Positions 40,010 through 50,199 of a stretch of DNA of 64,000 nt are shown in pieces. This DNA is from Micropterix aruncella (lineage: Eukaryota > Arthropoda > Insecta > Lepidoptera > Micropterigidae): the NCBI GenBank assembly GCA_944548615.1, contig OX155963.1:32705415-32769414 (forward strand). The letters run 5' to 3'. Positions within the stretch are counted from its first letter, which is position 1, and the number at the start of each line of letters is the position of its first letter. A program made the position numbers and the translations under genes. Below the pieces are notes generated by a model that searched no databases, was not told the origin of the DNA, and saw nothing but the letters and a program-made list of their open reading frames with translations.

Positions 40010-40790
40010 CAGCTGCCGTTACAAAAAGTGAACTACTGTATTTATAAATAATATTTTTTTAAATTTTTTTATATAAATATTATTGGTGTATGTACATATA
40101 AAATGATACGCAGATATTTTCTAAATGTACTCAATCAGACCTTTCATTTGACACTAAGCACGATGTTAATTTATTGACATTTGGAGATTTTAAGGCCGAT
40201 ATTGACTTGATATTGACAGTTAAGGTACCCTATGACATCCGGGATGACATAACGGTTCTAACAATGCTACATACTTCTAAATCGGTTCAAGCGTTCAGAA
40301 GTTATAGTGGGATAAAGAAACAGAAAACATACATACATGAACCCTGAACACATACACTCTATTTTTGTTGTGCAGTCGAGTAAAAATGATAAAAACACGA
40401 CTGCCGTTACAGAAAGTGAACTATTGTACTTATAGTTATTTTTATTACGATTTTGTATGGCATATTTGTGGTTGATGTATTTATCCATATAGATTATTAC
40501 AGATAGATGTATATTTCTGAAATGTACTCAATCAGAGCTTTCATTTGACACAACACGATATATGTATGTTAATTTATTGTCATTTAGACAACTACTTACC
40601 TACTTGATATTTGGACAGTTGAGGTACCTTATGACACTCGGGATGACATAACGATTTTAACAATATCACACACTCCTATATCGGTTCAAGGAGTTAGAAG
40701 TTATGGTGGAATAAAGAAACGGAAAACGTACATAGCTGAACCCTGAACACATTACACGCCTCTTTTGTTGGGCAGTCGTGTAATAACCGC
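40010..40790 (+). repeat. two tandem ~390-bp repeat units
   Basis: Unit 1 (about 40010-40390) and unit 2 (about 40395-40790) share GCTGCCGTTACAxAAAGTGAA, AATGTACTCAATCAGA, CTTTCATTTGACAC, GGGATGACATAACG, TCGGTTCAAG and TGAACCCTGAACAC. A third, reversed copy is at 27245-27450. It is an interspersed repeat with tandem modules, without coding. Confidence 0.75.
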
Positions 40791-40867
40791 GAAATTGTAG
40801 AGTTTTTTCATACCTACAAAAGTCACCAGTTTTTGCCGCAGCTACTTCAAGGACGGATCACACTGCA

Positions 40868-41155
40868 CTGTGGTGGCATAGTGGTTAGGTCGCCTGATCT
40901 CACATTGTAAGGTCCCGGGTTCGATTCCCGGCTGGGTCACCATTTTCCGTTGGGATCAAATTAACGGAATTGCATTTTCAATTCTATCGATCGAATGCAA
41001 TAACAAGACACACACTTACATACATGTTACACGCACACATAGGTACATATAAACACGCCATAGTAGGTTGGTTGTAGGAAATTGTCATATGATAATAAAC
41101 CCGCCCATTGCGAAATTTCACAATAAAGAGCAGAAACAAAGAAACAAACAAAACA
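40868..41155 (+). mobile_element. tRNA-derived SINE
   Basis: The head has an A box TGGCATAGTGG (40873-40883) and a perfect B box GGTTCGATTCC (40918-40928), spaced as in a tRNA gene. The T-arm CCGGG-TTCGATT-CCCGG pairs well, but the anticodon arm is mismatched and lacks U33, so it is not a working tRNA. A body of about 200 bp follows and ends AATAAAGAGCAGAAAC and AAACAAAC. ACACTGC occurs on both sides as a likely duplication. The body matches 9500-9604 in reverse. Confidence 0.75.
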
Positions 41156-41156
41156 C

Positions 41157-41499
41157 TGCCGATTTGAAAATAATTTTGTTACTGCTATAAAAGTCATGCC
41201 CTTTATTATAATTATACGTACATGGCCATCGAGTATGCAAAGAATTGCGTATTTAATTAGAAAGTCGTCTCAGGGTCTCAAACCTAGTTTTCTTAATAAA
41301 GTGCTTTTAGTCATAATTAGACGAATAAATAAATGGTAAAGTATCTTTACCGTGCGTTGTCGGTCACTTTAAATTTGTTTAAAAAATCACATGACGAGGA
41401 TCATTAATTAAGAGCGACAGCAGCACCGTTAGGGAGGAGAAAGTGCGATTAATGGCCACAAATAATACAGTGTAAAAAAACACTAAAAACACGCTTTTC
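41157..41499. other. no supported gene
   Basis: A+T-rich spacer with no frame or repeat partner recognised. Confidence 0.4.
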
Positions 41500-41790
41500 A
41501 AGTCCAAACACGGCTATGATACGATATTCCATCATGGAATGCCAGTGCCTATCTTCCGGCTTCATCATCAGATCTTAAAACCTAATCGTGGTCAATGTTC
41601 ATTCCAAGACTTTTCTAACAAGTCCAAACACAGCTATGATACGATGTTCCATCATGAAGTTCCAGTTCATATCTTCCGACTCCATCATCAGATCAGTTCG
41701 ACAGTACCATATTATTGTATTGTCATCAGAACTACATACAGCTGCCAATTTTCATGACGCTACGATCCTTGGAAGATGGTTAAATTAGTT
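41500..41790 (+). repeat. interspersed repeat (TCATCAGATC family) with 120-bp modules
   Basis: AAGTCCAAACACGGCTATGA at 41500 and AAGTCCAAACACAGCTATGA at 41620 start two modules with ATTCCATCATG, TATCTTCCG and TCATCATCAGATC. ACCATATTATTGTATTGTCA follows. It is related to 38321-38625. Confidence 0.65.
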
Positions 41791-41881
41791 ACCTTAGATT
41801 CCATTACTTAGTTACATACAGGTCGACCTAATAAAAGCGTATTAAAACAGTATTACTTCGGATTGCAGTCTCAGACTTTTA

Positions 41882-42539
41882 GGGAGCTAATGGGCCTAGT
41901 GCAGTTGGACCATTATGACATGTGCTAGGGTCGGTCCAACTCGCGGGTCAGCACCGATCCGATAGCCTTCTAGTAGAAGTTCGAGCCCGGGTAGGACTCT
42001 GTGCTTGCGGGCCAGTGTCCCCCTGGGCATAATTCTTCGGGCGCTCCTGGACGGTTTGCGCACCGTGCGGCGCTAGCCCATAGACTGGGTATTCCGACAG
42101 TTTACCAGGGGGGTCTGGAAACTCTAAAGTCTGACAGCCGCTCTTGAAACGACTAATCGGCCACCCGATCCCGCGTAGACAGTCGGGCAATGGACGCCGT
42201 GGTCGGAGACCGATTCGGTTAACGCCGAATCACCGCTAATATAAGGGAGAGGACCGCGCAAGCGAACTCCGACCCGTAACCTCTCGGCAGCCGGAGAAAT
42301 TCGATTGAAACTGGTAGTAATGGCCTGCTGGGTGCACATTCCCGGTGTCTCGCAGTAAGGCGTTCGATTTTTACAGGCCAGTTGCCGTAGCTGTTCGTCC
42401 CGGTTCTTTTACGTCCCGGGTCTTGTAATGGACTGTTTCGACCCAAGTCTTTTACGTTCACCTCGCGGGAGACAGAATGCTCAAAATCGTGAAACTTCCT
42501 GAGGTAACGGGTTTGCCCGTTTTAGTCGACACCTCCAAG
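41882..42539 (+). mobile_element. SINE-like retroposon, copy C (full length, diverged)
   Basis: Starts GGGAGCTAATGGGCC and ends TTTAGTCGACACCTCCAAG. Family blocks are in order, with an extra TACGTCCCGGGTCTTGTAAT stretch near 42411. TGCAGTCTCA (41864-41873) and TGCAGTCGCA (42540-42549) may be an eroded target duplication. No coding. Confidence 0.7.
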
Positions 42540-42795
42540 TGCAGTCGCAATTAAATTCCCTTGTTTTTTTTCCTGGAGGAGGAAGGCAACCCTCTACAAA
42601 CGTTTGTTCACGTGATTTATCACCTTTTGGAGGGTTACTTTGCAAGGTCACAACTTCGACATTATCTCTAGATTGAATTTTGGAGATACATAGTCGAAGT
42701 GCTTTTCAATTGACGTATATTTTATTAATACCCATACTTTTTAAGAGTCTTCTTCCGAGTTTGATGCAATATATCAGTTAAACACCGGAAAGTAA

Positions 42796-44495
42796 ATCAT
42801 AAATACAGATACTTCTCCGCGGATACTCGCCGATTATGTTAACAAACATTTTGCCGGTGTAGGGCAGAATTTAGCCAAACACATACAAAGTAGATGTGAT
42901 TCAACAGGGTTTGTTTCTTCTCAGACTACCCCTACGGTGTCGTTTTATTTAATTAACTCCTACAACATCGGAAGAAATTTCCCAAATGATAGACTCGTTA
43001 AAAAATGTCTCCTCTTCAGGTATTGACAATCTCAATTCAAAAGTTTTCAAAAACTCAAAAAATGAACTAAGTGGTCCCATAGCACACATAGTCAATCATA
43101 GTTTCAAGCAGGGCATATTTCCTGAAGCACTTAAATGCGCTAAAGTAGTTCCTATATTTAAAAGTGGTGACAGAAGGGATATAAATAATTATAGACCAAT
43201 TTCTCTTTTAAGCACCTTATCCAAAATTATAGAGAAAGTCGCAAAAAAACGTCTTCTGAAATATTTAAAAGAAAACAATCTTTTATCTAATAACCAGTTT
43301 GGGTTTAGAGAAGGAATAGGCACAACTGATGCAATCGCAGAAGTGACACGTATTATTAATTGCAATGTGGATGAGGATAAAAAGTGCATAGCTGTTTTCT
43401 TGGATCTCGCAAAGGCATTCGATACGGTCTCGCACGATAAGCTCGTTCGGAGGTTGGGGGAAGTTGGAATCCAGCATGTCACACTCAACTGGTTTAAGAC
43501 CTATTTGCAAAATAGAAAACAAATTATCACCATTAATAATGTAACCAGCAAACCGGAAGACCTGCCATTTGGCGTTCCTCAGGGTAGTGTTCTCATAAAT
43601 AAATTATGCGATCTGGTGGGGAAAACCATTTCTTTTGCTGATGACACAGTCATTATCTTTGATGGGCATACCTGGAGAGACACTTTCTGTGCAGCCAATG
43701 CTGGTATTAATCAAGTACGTGAATGGTTAGATGAATCCCTTCTTAGCCTAAATATAAAAAAAAACGAAATATATAACTTTTAGTAATAATAATAAAGGAC
43801 AACCATCACCATATCATACCGTAACTATTCACTCATGTAAAAATACACAGCAATGTAAATGCCCTTTCCTGGAAAGGACAGAACACGTAAAATATCTCGG
43901 AATAATAATTGATAATATGCTGCGTTGGCAAAAGCACATTGAGATGTTGACAAGCAAGGTTCGAAAACTTTCCTACGTATTCCGCGAAGTGAGAAATATT
44001 TTAGACCCGGGAACACTAAAAAATACGTATTATGCATTATGCCAAAGCATTCTTTGTTATGGCATAATCGGGTGGGGTGGTTGTGCATCAACTATCCTCC
44101 AGCCTCTTGAAGTAGCGCATAAGTGTATACTAAAAATTATCGAGCGTAAACCGTATCGATATTCTACGAACCAGTTATATAAAGATAGTAATATTTTGGA
44201 CCCAAGACTGTTGTACATTAAGATAGCCTTGATACACGCAAAATTCAAAATGCCACTTATTAACGCACGAGTGAGACTCACCAGAGCTGCTAAGAATGAC
44301 GATATGATAGTGCCAAGAACCCGTACGACTTTCGGACAGCGACATTTCAACTTCATAGCACCGAGAATGTACAACTACCTGCCTGATGTCGTTAAACGCA
44401 TTGAAACCAAAAACAAATTTAAAAAATCGGTTTCTAGGTGGCTTATTAAAGAAGGCAGGGAAAACATCAATGGAATGTTGAATATTGTATATTAA
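42796..44495 (+). pseudogene. CR1/jockey-like LINE reverse transcriptase, deleted and frameshifted
   Basis: The most complete CR1-like copy here. Upstream of the ORF at 42986, ADYVNKHFAGVGQNLAKHI is readable in another frame, with a shift near 42960. The main frame has GIDNLNSKVF, NNYRPISLLSTLSK, AVFLDLAKAFDTVSH (first Asp), FGVPQGSVLI and SFADDTVII (catalytic pair). About eight residues normally between GSVL and the I-N of this block are missing. A second shift near 43775 leads to the frame with KYLGIIIDNMLRWQKHI, IIGWGGCAST, KPYRYSTNQLYKDSN and TTFGQRHFNFIAPRMYN, ending at 44493-44495. The tail family members at 19.3, 23.5 and 25.5 kb match its C-terminus. Not functional. Confidence 0.82.
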
Positions 44496-44882
44496 TTTTT
44501 TGTATATTAATTTTTCACATTATTCTTCAATTTTAGACATATATTTTTACTTTCAAACATATTTTTACTTTTACTATACACTTAAATAATTATTGTCAAA
44601 GTAATAGAATTTCTACAAATTTTAATTGTTTTAATTTTATTTTTTTTTATTTTTTTTTTATATAACAATTATTTAGTAATTTGATTAGATACATTTAAGC
44701 AATATTTTATAAAGTCTGCCTTAGAACAGGCCCTGGCCTAGTTAGGCGACTTTTATTCATTACTATATCTCCTCGAGAATCAGTTTTTTGCTAACGTCAC
44801 ATATATATATACAACATGATATGGTAAACTGTACAAACGAACTTGTGTAATACTATAAATAAATAAATAAAAATAAAATAAA
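44496..44882 (+). mobile_element. 3' UTR and tail of the CR1-like LINE
   Basis: Holds GTCTGCCTTAGAACAGGCCC and CTAGTTAGGCGAC at 44717-44752, a marker that identifies the family's short copies elsewhere in the window, and ends in an AAATAAATAAATAAAAATAA tail. Confidence 0.75.
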
Positions 44883-45110
44883 TAACTGATCAAAGCGGTC
44901 GCTCTCGGTTATTTACGTGCAGTATAACTCACTACCCAGATGTAAAAGCGCGATCTTCGTATGTCTGTGTATATATAGGGTCTTAAAAAAAGTCTTCGCG
45001 GTTTTTTGGTACATTTTTGAACATAAAAAACAGTATTGATAATCAATTTTAATCAATTACATATTGACTATTATTATCTATGACCCTTTGCTATTTTTTG
45101 GGTAGCTTCC

Positions 45111-45556
45111 TTTTGGATTATGGAAATGTCGCATTTCTCGACCTCACAGAGGAGTTATCCACCAAAGTTGAGCGTCTCCAAAATGTTTGCATTCGGTATA
45201 TCCATGGCCTCAGAAAATTTGACCACATCACGGAGTACAGAGAAAAGGTTCACTGGCTGTCGACCCGGGAGAAAAGAGACATGCGAGTTCTCTGTATGCT
45301 TTTCAAGATCTTGGATGGCGTCGCTCCCAATTATCTTACCGCCAGATTTACTGCACTATCGGCTCATGAACGCCCTCTGAGATCAAAAAACAACCTGCTA
45401 CTCTCTATCCCTAGTCACAGCAGTGACTTCTTCTCATTCTCTTTTACCGTGCATGGAGCCCGTCTTTGGAATGCTTTGCCGAAAAATGTGAGAACCGCGC
45501 CAAGCATAACAACTTTTAAAAACAGACTCAGAGAGCATTTGAAATCCTCCAGATAA
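45111..45556 (+). pseudogene. LINE C-terminus (jockey superfamily), copy 2
   Basis: Begins at LLDYGNVAFLDLTEEL after truncation inside mariner sequence and ends at the stop 45554-45556. It is the same family as 7789-8319, with D/N, L/V, G/A and R/G replacements as the only residue differences I see in the shared part. The 3' UTR (45557-46076) is also shared, except for a 219-bp insertion at 45719. Truncated, so not functional. Confidence 0.82.
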
Positions 45557-45706
45557 ATACCCTTTCCCCTCCCATTCCCCTCCTTTTAAAACTTTAGCGT
45601 CCTTATTGGTGTTAGATTATTTTGATGTGACAAATCTGTGCCCACAAAGAGTAAAGTATATACTTCTTTCTATCCTCCTTTATTTTATTTGTCATACTCT
45701 TTATAT

Positions 45707-45718
45707 AGGTTAAGTTAT
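45707..45718. repeat. target duplication of the palindromic element, left
   Basis: AGGTTAAGTTAT recurs exactly at 45938-45949. The empty site is preserved at 8470-8481 in the sister LINE copy, which proves that 45719-45949 is an insertion. Confidence 0.92.
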
Positions 45719-45937
45719 TATAAATAGGATAGAAAACGAATTTACCGCGTGAAATTTGTAGGACCCGACGTTTCGGTGACGTTGCAGCCGCCGTTGTCTA
45801 GGGTAAACTCTAGGGTTTACCCTAGACAACGGCGGCTGCAACGTCACCGAAACGTCGGGTCCTACAAATTTCACGCGGTAAATTCGTTTTCTATCCTATT
45901 TATAATGTCAAACAACCGCGATAGTCTTCGATTTCAT
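45719..45937. mobile_element. short Penelope-like (?) palindromic element, copy 2
   Basis: Arms 45719-45808 and 45815-45904 are perfect 90-bp inverted repeats around TCTAGG. After the right arm come 33 bases (ATGTCAAACAACCGCGATAG and TCTTCGATTTCAT) that occur in reverse at the start of the element at 11598. The arms contain CAACGTCACCGAAACGTCGG, shared with that element. The exact 12-bp duplication is too long for most cut-and-paste transposons. A partial inverted-repeat structure and 12-bp duplications suggest a Penelope-like origin; no domain proves it. Confidence 0.7.
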
Positions 45938-46045
45938 AGGTTAAGTTATGTAGTCTACTCGCAAATAATGTTCTTACAATAGTACAGGTTAGCTCTAAAA
46001 TATTGCCTGCAGGCAATAAGCTCGCCTTTTCTTAAGAATAAAGAG

Positions 46046-46076
<31 letters not shown>

Positions 46077-46479
46077 CCATCGGTGTTGAATTTCTGTGGT
46101 TTATCGTCGCAAAACTTGGCCAAGTGATTTTCAGCCGCGCTTCGGTCGGCCAATTTTTTACCATCAAGAGAGTTTTGCAGAGACCAAAACAAATGGTAGT
46201 TAGATAGTGCAAGGTCCGGGCAATAAGATGGATGCATCAAAACTTCCCAATCGAGTTCCGTCAATTTGTTCCGAGTCATCAAAAATGTGTGAGGCCGCGC
46301 ATTGTCATGCTGGAACACAACTACCTTTCTGTTGGCCAATCTTGGTCGCTTTTTCTGGATTGTTTCGTTCAAACTGTCGAATTACGCGCAGTACAGGACT
46401 GAATTGATGGTTGCGCCAATTTGCAGCAGCTCATAATGGACAATTCCCTTCCAATTCCACCAAACCATCAACATAACCT
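46077..46479 (-). pseudogene. mariner transposase, C-terminal half
   Basis: On the minus strand: VMLMVWWNWKGIVHYELL, ATINSVLYCA, then VVFQHDNARPHT with the second catalytic Asp, WEVLMHPSYCPDLALSNYHL, where the third catalytic Asp (usual S-D-Y) is replaced by Asn, and AENHLAKFCDDKPQKFNTDG. The last residues (KLPKK, a stop, then QRVIDNNSQYVID) lie at 45110-45050, across the LINE insertion. Frameshifts separate the early part. The mutated catalytic residue and the insertions make it inactive. Confidence 0.85.
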
Positions 46480-46828
46480 TCTTTGTATAGGACAAAGAGA
46501 ATCATGCAAACCTCTTTTCAAAACACAACGCATTCTCACAGTTTTTGGTATATATGTGCATGAATGTTTATGGGAATTTTACAAACACAAAAGCAGTTAT
46601 GTAACGCAAGCTGACATGCGTTACCATGATACGAGGAATAAATCCCTATACGTCCAGGCATTGCACCCGTCAACTGCTGAATTCCAGCGTACTTCTCATT
46701 ACATAAGCCTCAATTTCTATAATAAATTACCAGAAAACATAAAAAATATTGAAAATTATGACAAATTTAGGAAAGAGACGAAAAAATATTTAATTGAGAA
46801 ATCCTTATATAACCTTAAAGAATTTTAA
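46480..46828 (+). pseudogene. LINE C-terminal fragment (jockey-like) inside mariner
   Basis: Reads GQRESCKPLFKTQRILTVFG, IYVHECLWEFYKHK, YHDTRNKSLYVQALHPSTAE and LNFYNKLPENIKNIENYDKF, with a stop at 46826-46828. T-R-N-K and F-Y-N-K-L-P-E-N link it to the LINE at 3-533. It begins right after mariner codons for K-V-M-L and TTCTTTG is repeated at both junctions (about 46473 and 47441). The long 3' UTR is A+T-rich with an ATTCTTATTC tail. Confidence 0.78.
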
Positions 46829-47440
46829 TATATATGTAAATAATAGATTATATTACCTGTAAGACAATATATTCTACTTTTGTATAATATAGTCTTATTT
46901 GTAATTTGTATATTCTTTTCTTAATTGTTAAATTACTTTTCTGACTCTGATTTCATTACGTTGATTATAATTATTTTTACTTAATTGATTATTTAAATTT
47001 GAATATTTTTAATGTTTGTTTTATTATTATTATTTTTTAATTGATTTTTATTTGTAATTTAAATTTCAGATTTTTTATATTTTGATAATTTTATTCGTTT
47101 TTTTTATTGCTTGTTTGGTTTTCCTTATTAAATGTAGTTTATGTAGAACTCTTTGGATGCTTTCTATTTTTCTAGTTTTTATATATTTTTGTTATTGAAT
47201 TGCTGATTCTCTATGTTTTCCATTATTTGTGTTGTTTTTTTTATTTTTCTAGTTTTTATGTCTTTGTTATTGATTTTTTAAATTTCTATGTTGTTTTATG
47301 ATTATTAGTTTTTTTATAGTTTTTTTATAATTTTATGAGTAATTGAAATGTAATTTTATTTGTAGAAATACCATTAGATATGTAATTTCTATACCCAGAT
47401 CGGGTTTTTGAAAATAAGTCATTCTTAGTCTCTTATTCTT
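46829..47440 (+). mobile_element. 3' UTR and tail of the LINE at 46480
   Basis: Very A+T-rich, with repeated TTTTTCTAGTTTTTATxT blocks near 47170 and 47250. Ends CTTATTCTTATTCTTTG at the return to mariner sequence. Confidence 0.55.
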
Positions 47441-48006
47441 ATTCTTTGCCGTCAATCCAGGCTTTAAAGTCGTTTGTGGAAGGTCACCAGCCTTTGACCA
47501 TAATCGCTTGCGGCGTGTAATATTTTCGTATTCCACCCGTTTTCATCACCTGTAATGAATCGCTTCAAAAATGGGTCGATTTCATTGCGTTTCAGCAGCA
47601 TTTCCTGATGGTAATTCGGTCAATCAAATTTCTTTCCGTTAATTTACGTGGCACCCAAACATCGGCGTTCTTTTTGTAGCCTGCTCTTTTCAAATGATTC
47701 CAAACTGTCATGAGGCTGATGTATAGTGCCTCCGCTATTTCATGACAGCTTGCCTGCCGGTCTTGCTTCACCAGTTGCATAATTTTATCGATTCCTTTGT
47801 GCGATCTCGATGTGCATCTTCGAGATGCGTCTTTAATATCAATATTTCCGGAACGGAACCGAGCAAACCACTCCTACTTCCTTCGTTCACTCACAGCATT
47901 CTCACCGTACACTTCACAATTTTTTCCTGCATGATTTTGAAGCATTTCTACTTTTTTTATAGTAAAATATTATCACATAGCGTATTTCTTTAGATATTGC
48001 ACTCAT
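47441..48006 (-). pseudogene. mariner transposase, N-terminal half
   Basis: The start codon is at 48006-48004: MSAISKEIRYVIIFYYKKSR, then after a frameshift CEVYGENAVSERRK, a stop, EWFARFRSGNIDIKD and IMQLVKQDRQASCHEIAEAL (helix-turn-helix, DNA binding), HLKRAGYKKNADVWVPRKLT and ERNLIDRI. Later ITGDEN holds the first catalytic Asp, in a shifted frame, and LKPGLTAK is the last block before the LINE insertion. Y-G-E-x-A-V-S-E-R and W-F-A-R-F-R-S-G are typical of irritans-type mariners. Confidence 0.85.
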
Positions 48007-48605
48007 TTTCAAATTCAAATTCAAATTCAAATTCTTTATTTTACAAAAAATCATAATATCAGTTACAATTAAATTAAACCTAACCTAACTGGATCGCACG
48101 AGACGTCCGCACTAAGGTAGGCTCAGATTCGTATACTTAAGTGCTGCCTAATGCTAAAAAAAAAAATACGCTGAAGAATGCCGTGAAAAATAAAATCAAG
48201 TAAACTAAAATTTTAGTAAAAAATAACATTTCAAAAATCTTAAAAGGTATGTGATAATAATAATATAAAGAGCAAAAGGCATGCCAATCATAATTATATG
48301 GTAGGTGAATAATAATGTGTGAGGAATTGTAAGTTCACTAGGAATAAAGCAACTTAGTTTTTCAGTTTCTTTCCTTCCCTGGGTGATCAACCAGTGGGTT
48401 AGTCTTTTTTGTTTATATTTATTTTTATATTTATACCTTGAGTATAAATGCCGGGTATAGCCTTAGTTTTATTGAACAACGACGGTGCCAAGTATAGGAG
48501 ATGTCTCTGTGCATGGGTACTATTCAGTTTGGGCATTATGTGGTTACTATTAGTTATCGCTCGTGTTAAATCAATATGATTTTTTACACGAGCCACGGAT
48601 TAGAA
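48007..48605 (-). pseudogene. LINE fragment with (GAATTT)n tail inside mariner 5' region
   Basis: The minus frame 48602-48399 reads RVKNHIDLTRAITNSNHIMP, KLNSTHAQRHLLYLAPSLFN and KTKAIPG, which matches the R-x-x-x-H-[IV]-x-x-x-x-[AF]-P-x-L-[FY]-N pattern of LINE C-termini. The 3' UTR runs to AAATAAAGAATTTGAATTTG repeats ending at 48007, immediately upstream of the mariner start codon. 5'-truncated. Confidence 0.7.
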
Positions 48606-48756
48606 AACTGTCTTAAAAAAAACTACATCGAATGTCACCTATTAAACTTTAATTTTCGTTTGACAATCGGGTGAAAGTTGCCAGATATATAGGCATCAAC
48701 ACCATTTAGTCGCAAAAAACCGCGGAGACTTTTATATGACCCAATATATAGTTTAT

Positions 48757-49261
48757 CATCATCATCATCATTTATTCATTCCATAAAAGCATTTCACAAT
48801 ACTGAGGAACATGTCAAATTTTACAATCATAATTTACCGGATGATAAAACCGCTTTGATTAATTAAAAGGAAAAAAAATATTGTAATCAGAGGCGATTAC
48901 TTAAAAATAGTCAAATTTACAAATAATCAATAATCAAACAATAAATAATGATCAATACAATGAAAAAGAAAATTTCTGAAATATGCGTAATTAAAAACAA
49001 TGTCAATAAAATCTAAAACTTAGTGCGAAAGTATAGTCATAATATGGTTATTTATAATCAAGCAATTGTGGACGCAATATCATAAAAGTCTTTACAAGCA
49101 GAAAACATTTTTCAAGCAGATTTTATATGCTGCCATCTCAAGTCTCCTCGTCGATGACGGCAAAGCATTGAACAATTTAAAACTAATATATAAAAATGTT
49201 TTTTGATATTTAGTCAAGCGTACATTAGGCAATGACACATTGTTTTTATGTCGCGTATTAT
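48757..49261 (-). pseudogene. LINE C-terminal fragment (jockey-like) with (GAT)n tail
   Basis: Too short for an ORF list. The minus strand from 49261 reads NTRHKNNVSLPNVRLTKYQK, TFLYISFKLFNALPSSTRRL and EMAAYKICLKN with a stop at 49092-49094. N-T-R-H-K and F-N-A-L-P match the other jockey-like tails. The 3' UTR goes left to a (GAT)n tail at 48757-48769. Confidence 0.7.
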
Positions 49262-49291
49262 GGCCATCGAGATCGATCGAGATCGATCGAG

Positions 49292-49590
49292 AATAAAAAA
49301 TACGAAGACATATTGCTGGATTGGCAATAAAATATATATTTTTTGATTATTCTACATAGAATTTGCATTTCTATTTTAATATATTATTCTCCCTGACTCA
49401 TCAAATTAGCATATTTTGATTATTTGTATGTAGGTAATATTGAATATAATATTACAGCCATGACAACTATCACGATAGTTATGTTTATAATAATGAAATT
49501 TTTAGCATTTAATTTTGTGACGCATCCAAGTGTAGGAATGCCTATCTACTGGAGTAGTTGATTGTATTGTATTGTATTGTAATATTTATC
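49292..49590 (+). mobile_element. short retroposon with (GTATT)n tail, copy 2
   Basis: Matches 2468-2770. ATCGAGATCGATCGA appears before (ending near 49291) and after (about 49586-49602), as a 15-bp target duplication. Body with CATATTGCTGGATTGGCAAT and CCATGACAACTATCACGATA; tail TTGTATTGTATTGTATTG. No coding. SINE or truncated LINE end. Confidence 0.65.
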
Positions 49591-49603
49591 GAGATCGATC
49601 GAT

Positions 49604-50045
49604 TTAGATTATAATAAATGTAGGTACTTAGGACAACCTGCCTGATCTACCTGCAGTAAAGGTCACGAGGCCCAGCATAGAGGGTCAAGTGCGGGTGCCA
49701 CTACTCCCCATTACTTTACGATAGTATTGAAAGTTAAGTTAGATACTTGACTTACGAGGGCGCGTGCCGCCGGGTACGTCCGATCGAATAAAGCAAACAT
49801 TACCCAAAAAGATGGGGGAGTTCAGCAAACAGATTAGCAGGCCTGAGAGCGGGACCCTTCGTCATGCGTCAGTAGCGCACCGACTGGAGAAATTCACGAG
49901 CTTGTTTATTATGAAGCTTGAGGAAGAGCATCGCCAATGGCGGTGCTAGCAGAGCCGTTGGAAAATGTTTTGAAATACAATATTATGATTTGGATGCTAA
50001 AGTAGGTCAGAAATAAGATCCAACTGACTGGAGAATTCTAGAGTG
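49604..50045. other. no supported gene
   Basis: Less A+T-rich between 49690 and 49950, with a 61-codon frame at 49764-49949 that I do not recognise. The block AAAATGTTTTGAAATACAATATT at 49961 recurs at 52166, so it includes a small dispersed repeat. Confidence 0.4.
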
Positions 50046-50048
50046 TCT

Positions 50049-50052
50049 TTAT

Positions 50053-50083
<31 letters not shown>

Positions 50084-50190
50084 ACTCTTTATTTCCAAAT
50101 AAAAAAGGCGATAGACATTGCCGCAAGGCAATAAGCCTTGCGGCAATGACTATCAGCTAACCTATAGCTTAAGTATACTTATACTTAACA
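50049..50190 (-). repeat. LINE 3' end fragment, reverse, with 14-bp hairpin
   Basis: The minus strand has AAGCTATAGGTTAGCTGATA, a perfect hairpin (50116-50129 with 50135-50148, loop AATAA) and (ATT)n to 50059. It is related to the forward fragment at 10585-10695. Confidence 0.6.
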
Positions 50191-50199
50191 ATATGTTCT

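Larger units (their letters stand above)
44976..48744 (-). mobile_element. mariner element (irritans-like), opened by three LINEs
   Basis: Terminal inverted repeats: TAGGGTCTTAAAAAAAGTCT then TCGCGGTTTTTT at the left, and its counterpart AAAAAACCGCGGAGACTTTT then ATATGACCCAA at the right end. TA flanks both ends. The mariner pieces are 44976-45110, 46077-46479, 47441-48006 and about 48606-48744. Joined in order they give the usual ~1.3-kb element. Inserts: 45111-46076 (+), 46480-47440 (+) and 48007-48605 (-). Confidence 0.82.

Noticed and set aside
40868..40940. tRNA gene
   Set aside because: A and B boxes are good, but the anticodon arm is mismatched, U33 is missing and a SINE body follows.
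49764..49949. 61-codon frame with charged residues
   Set aside because: No family match and no repeat support; kept as unexplained sequence only.
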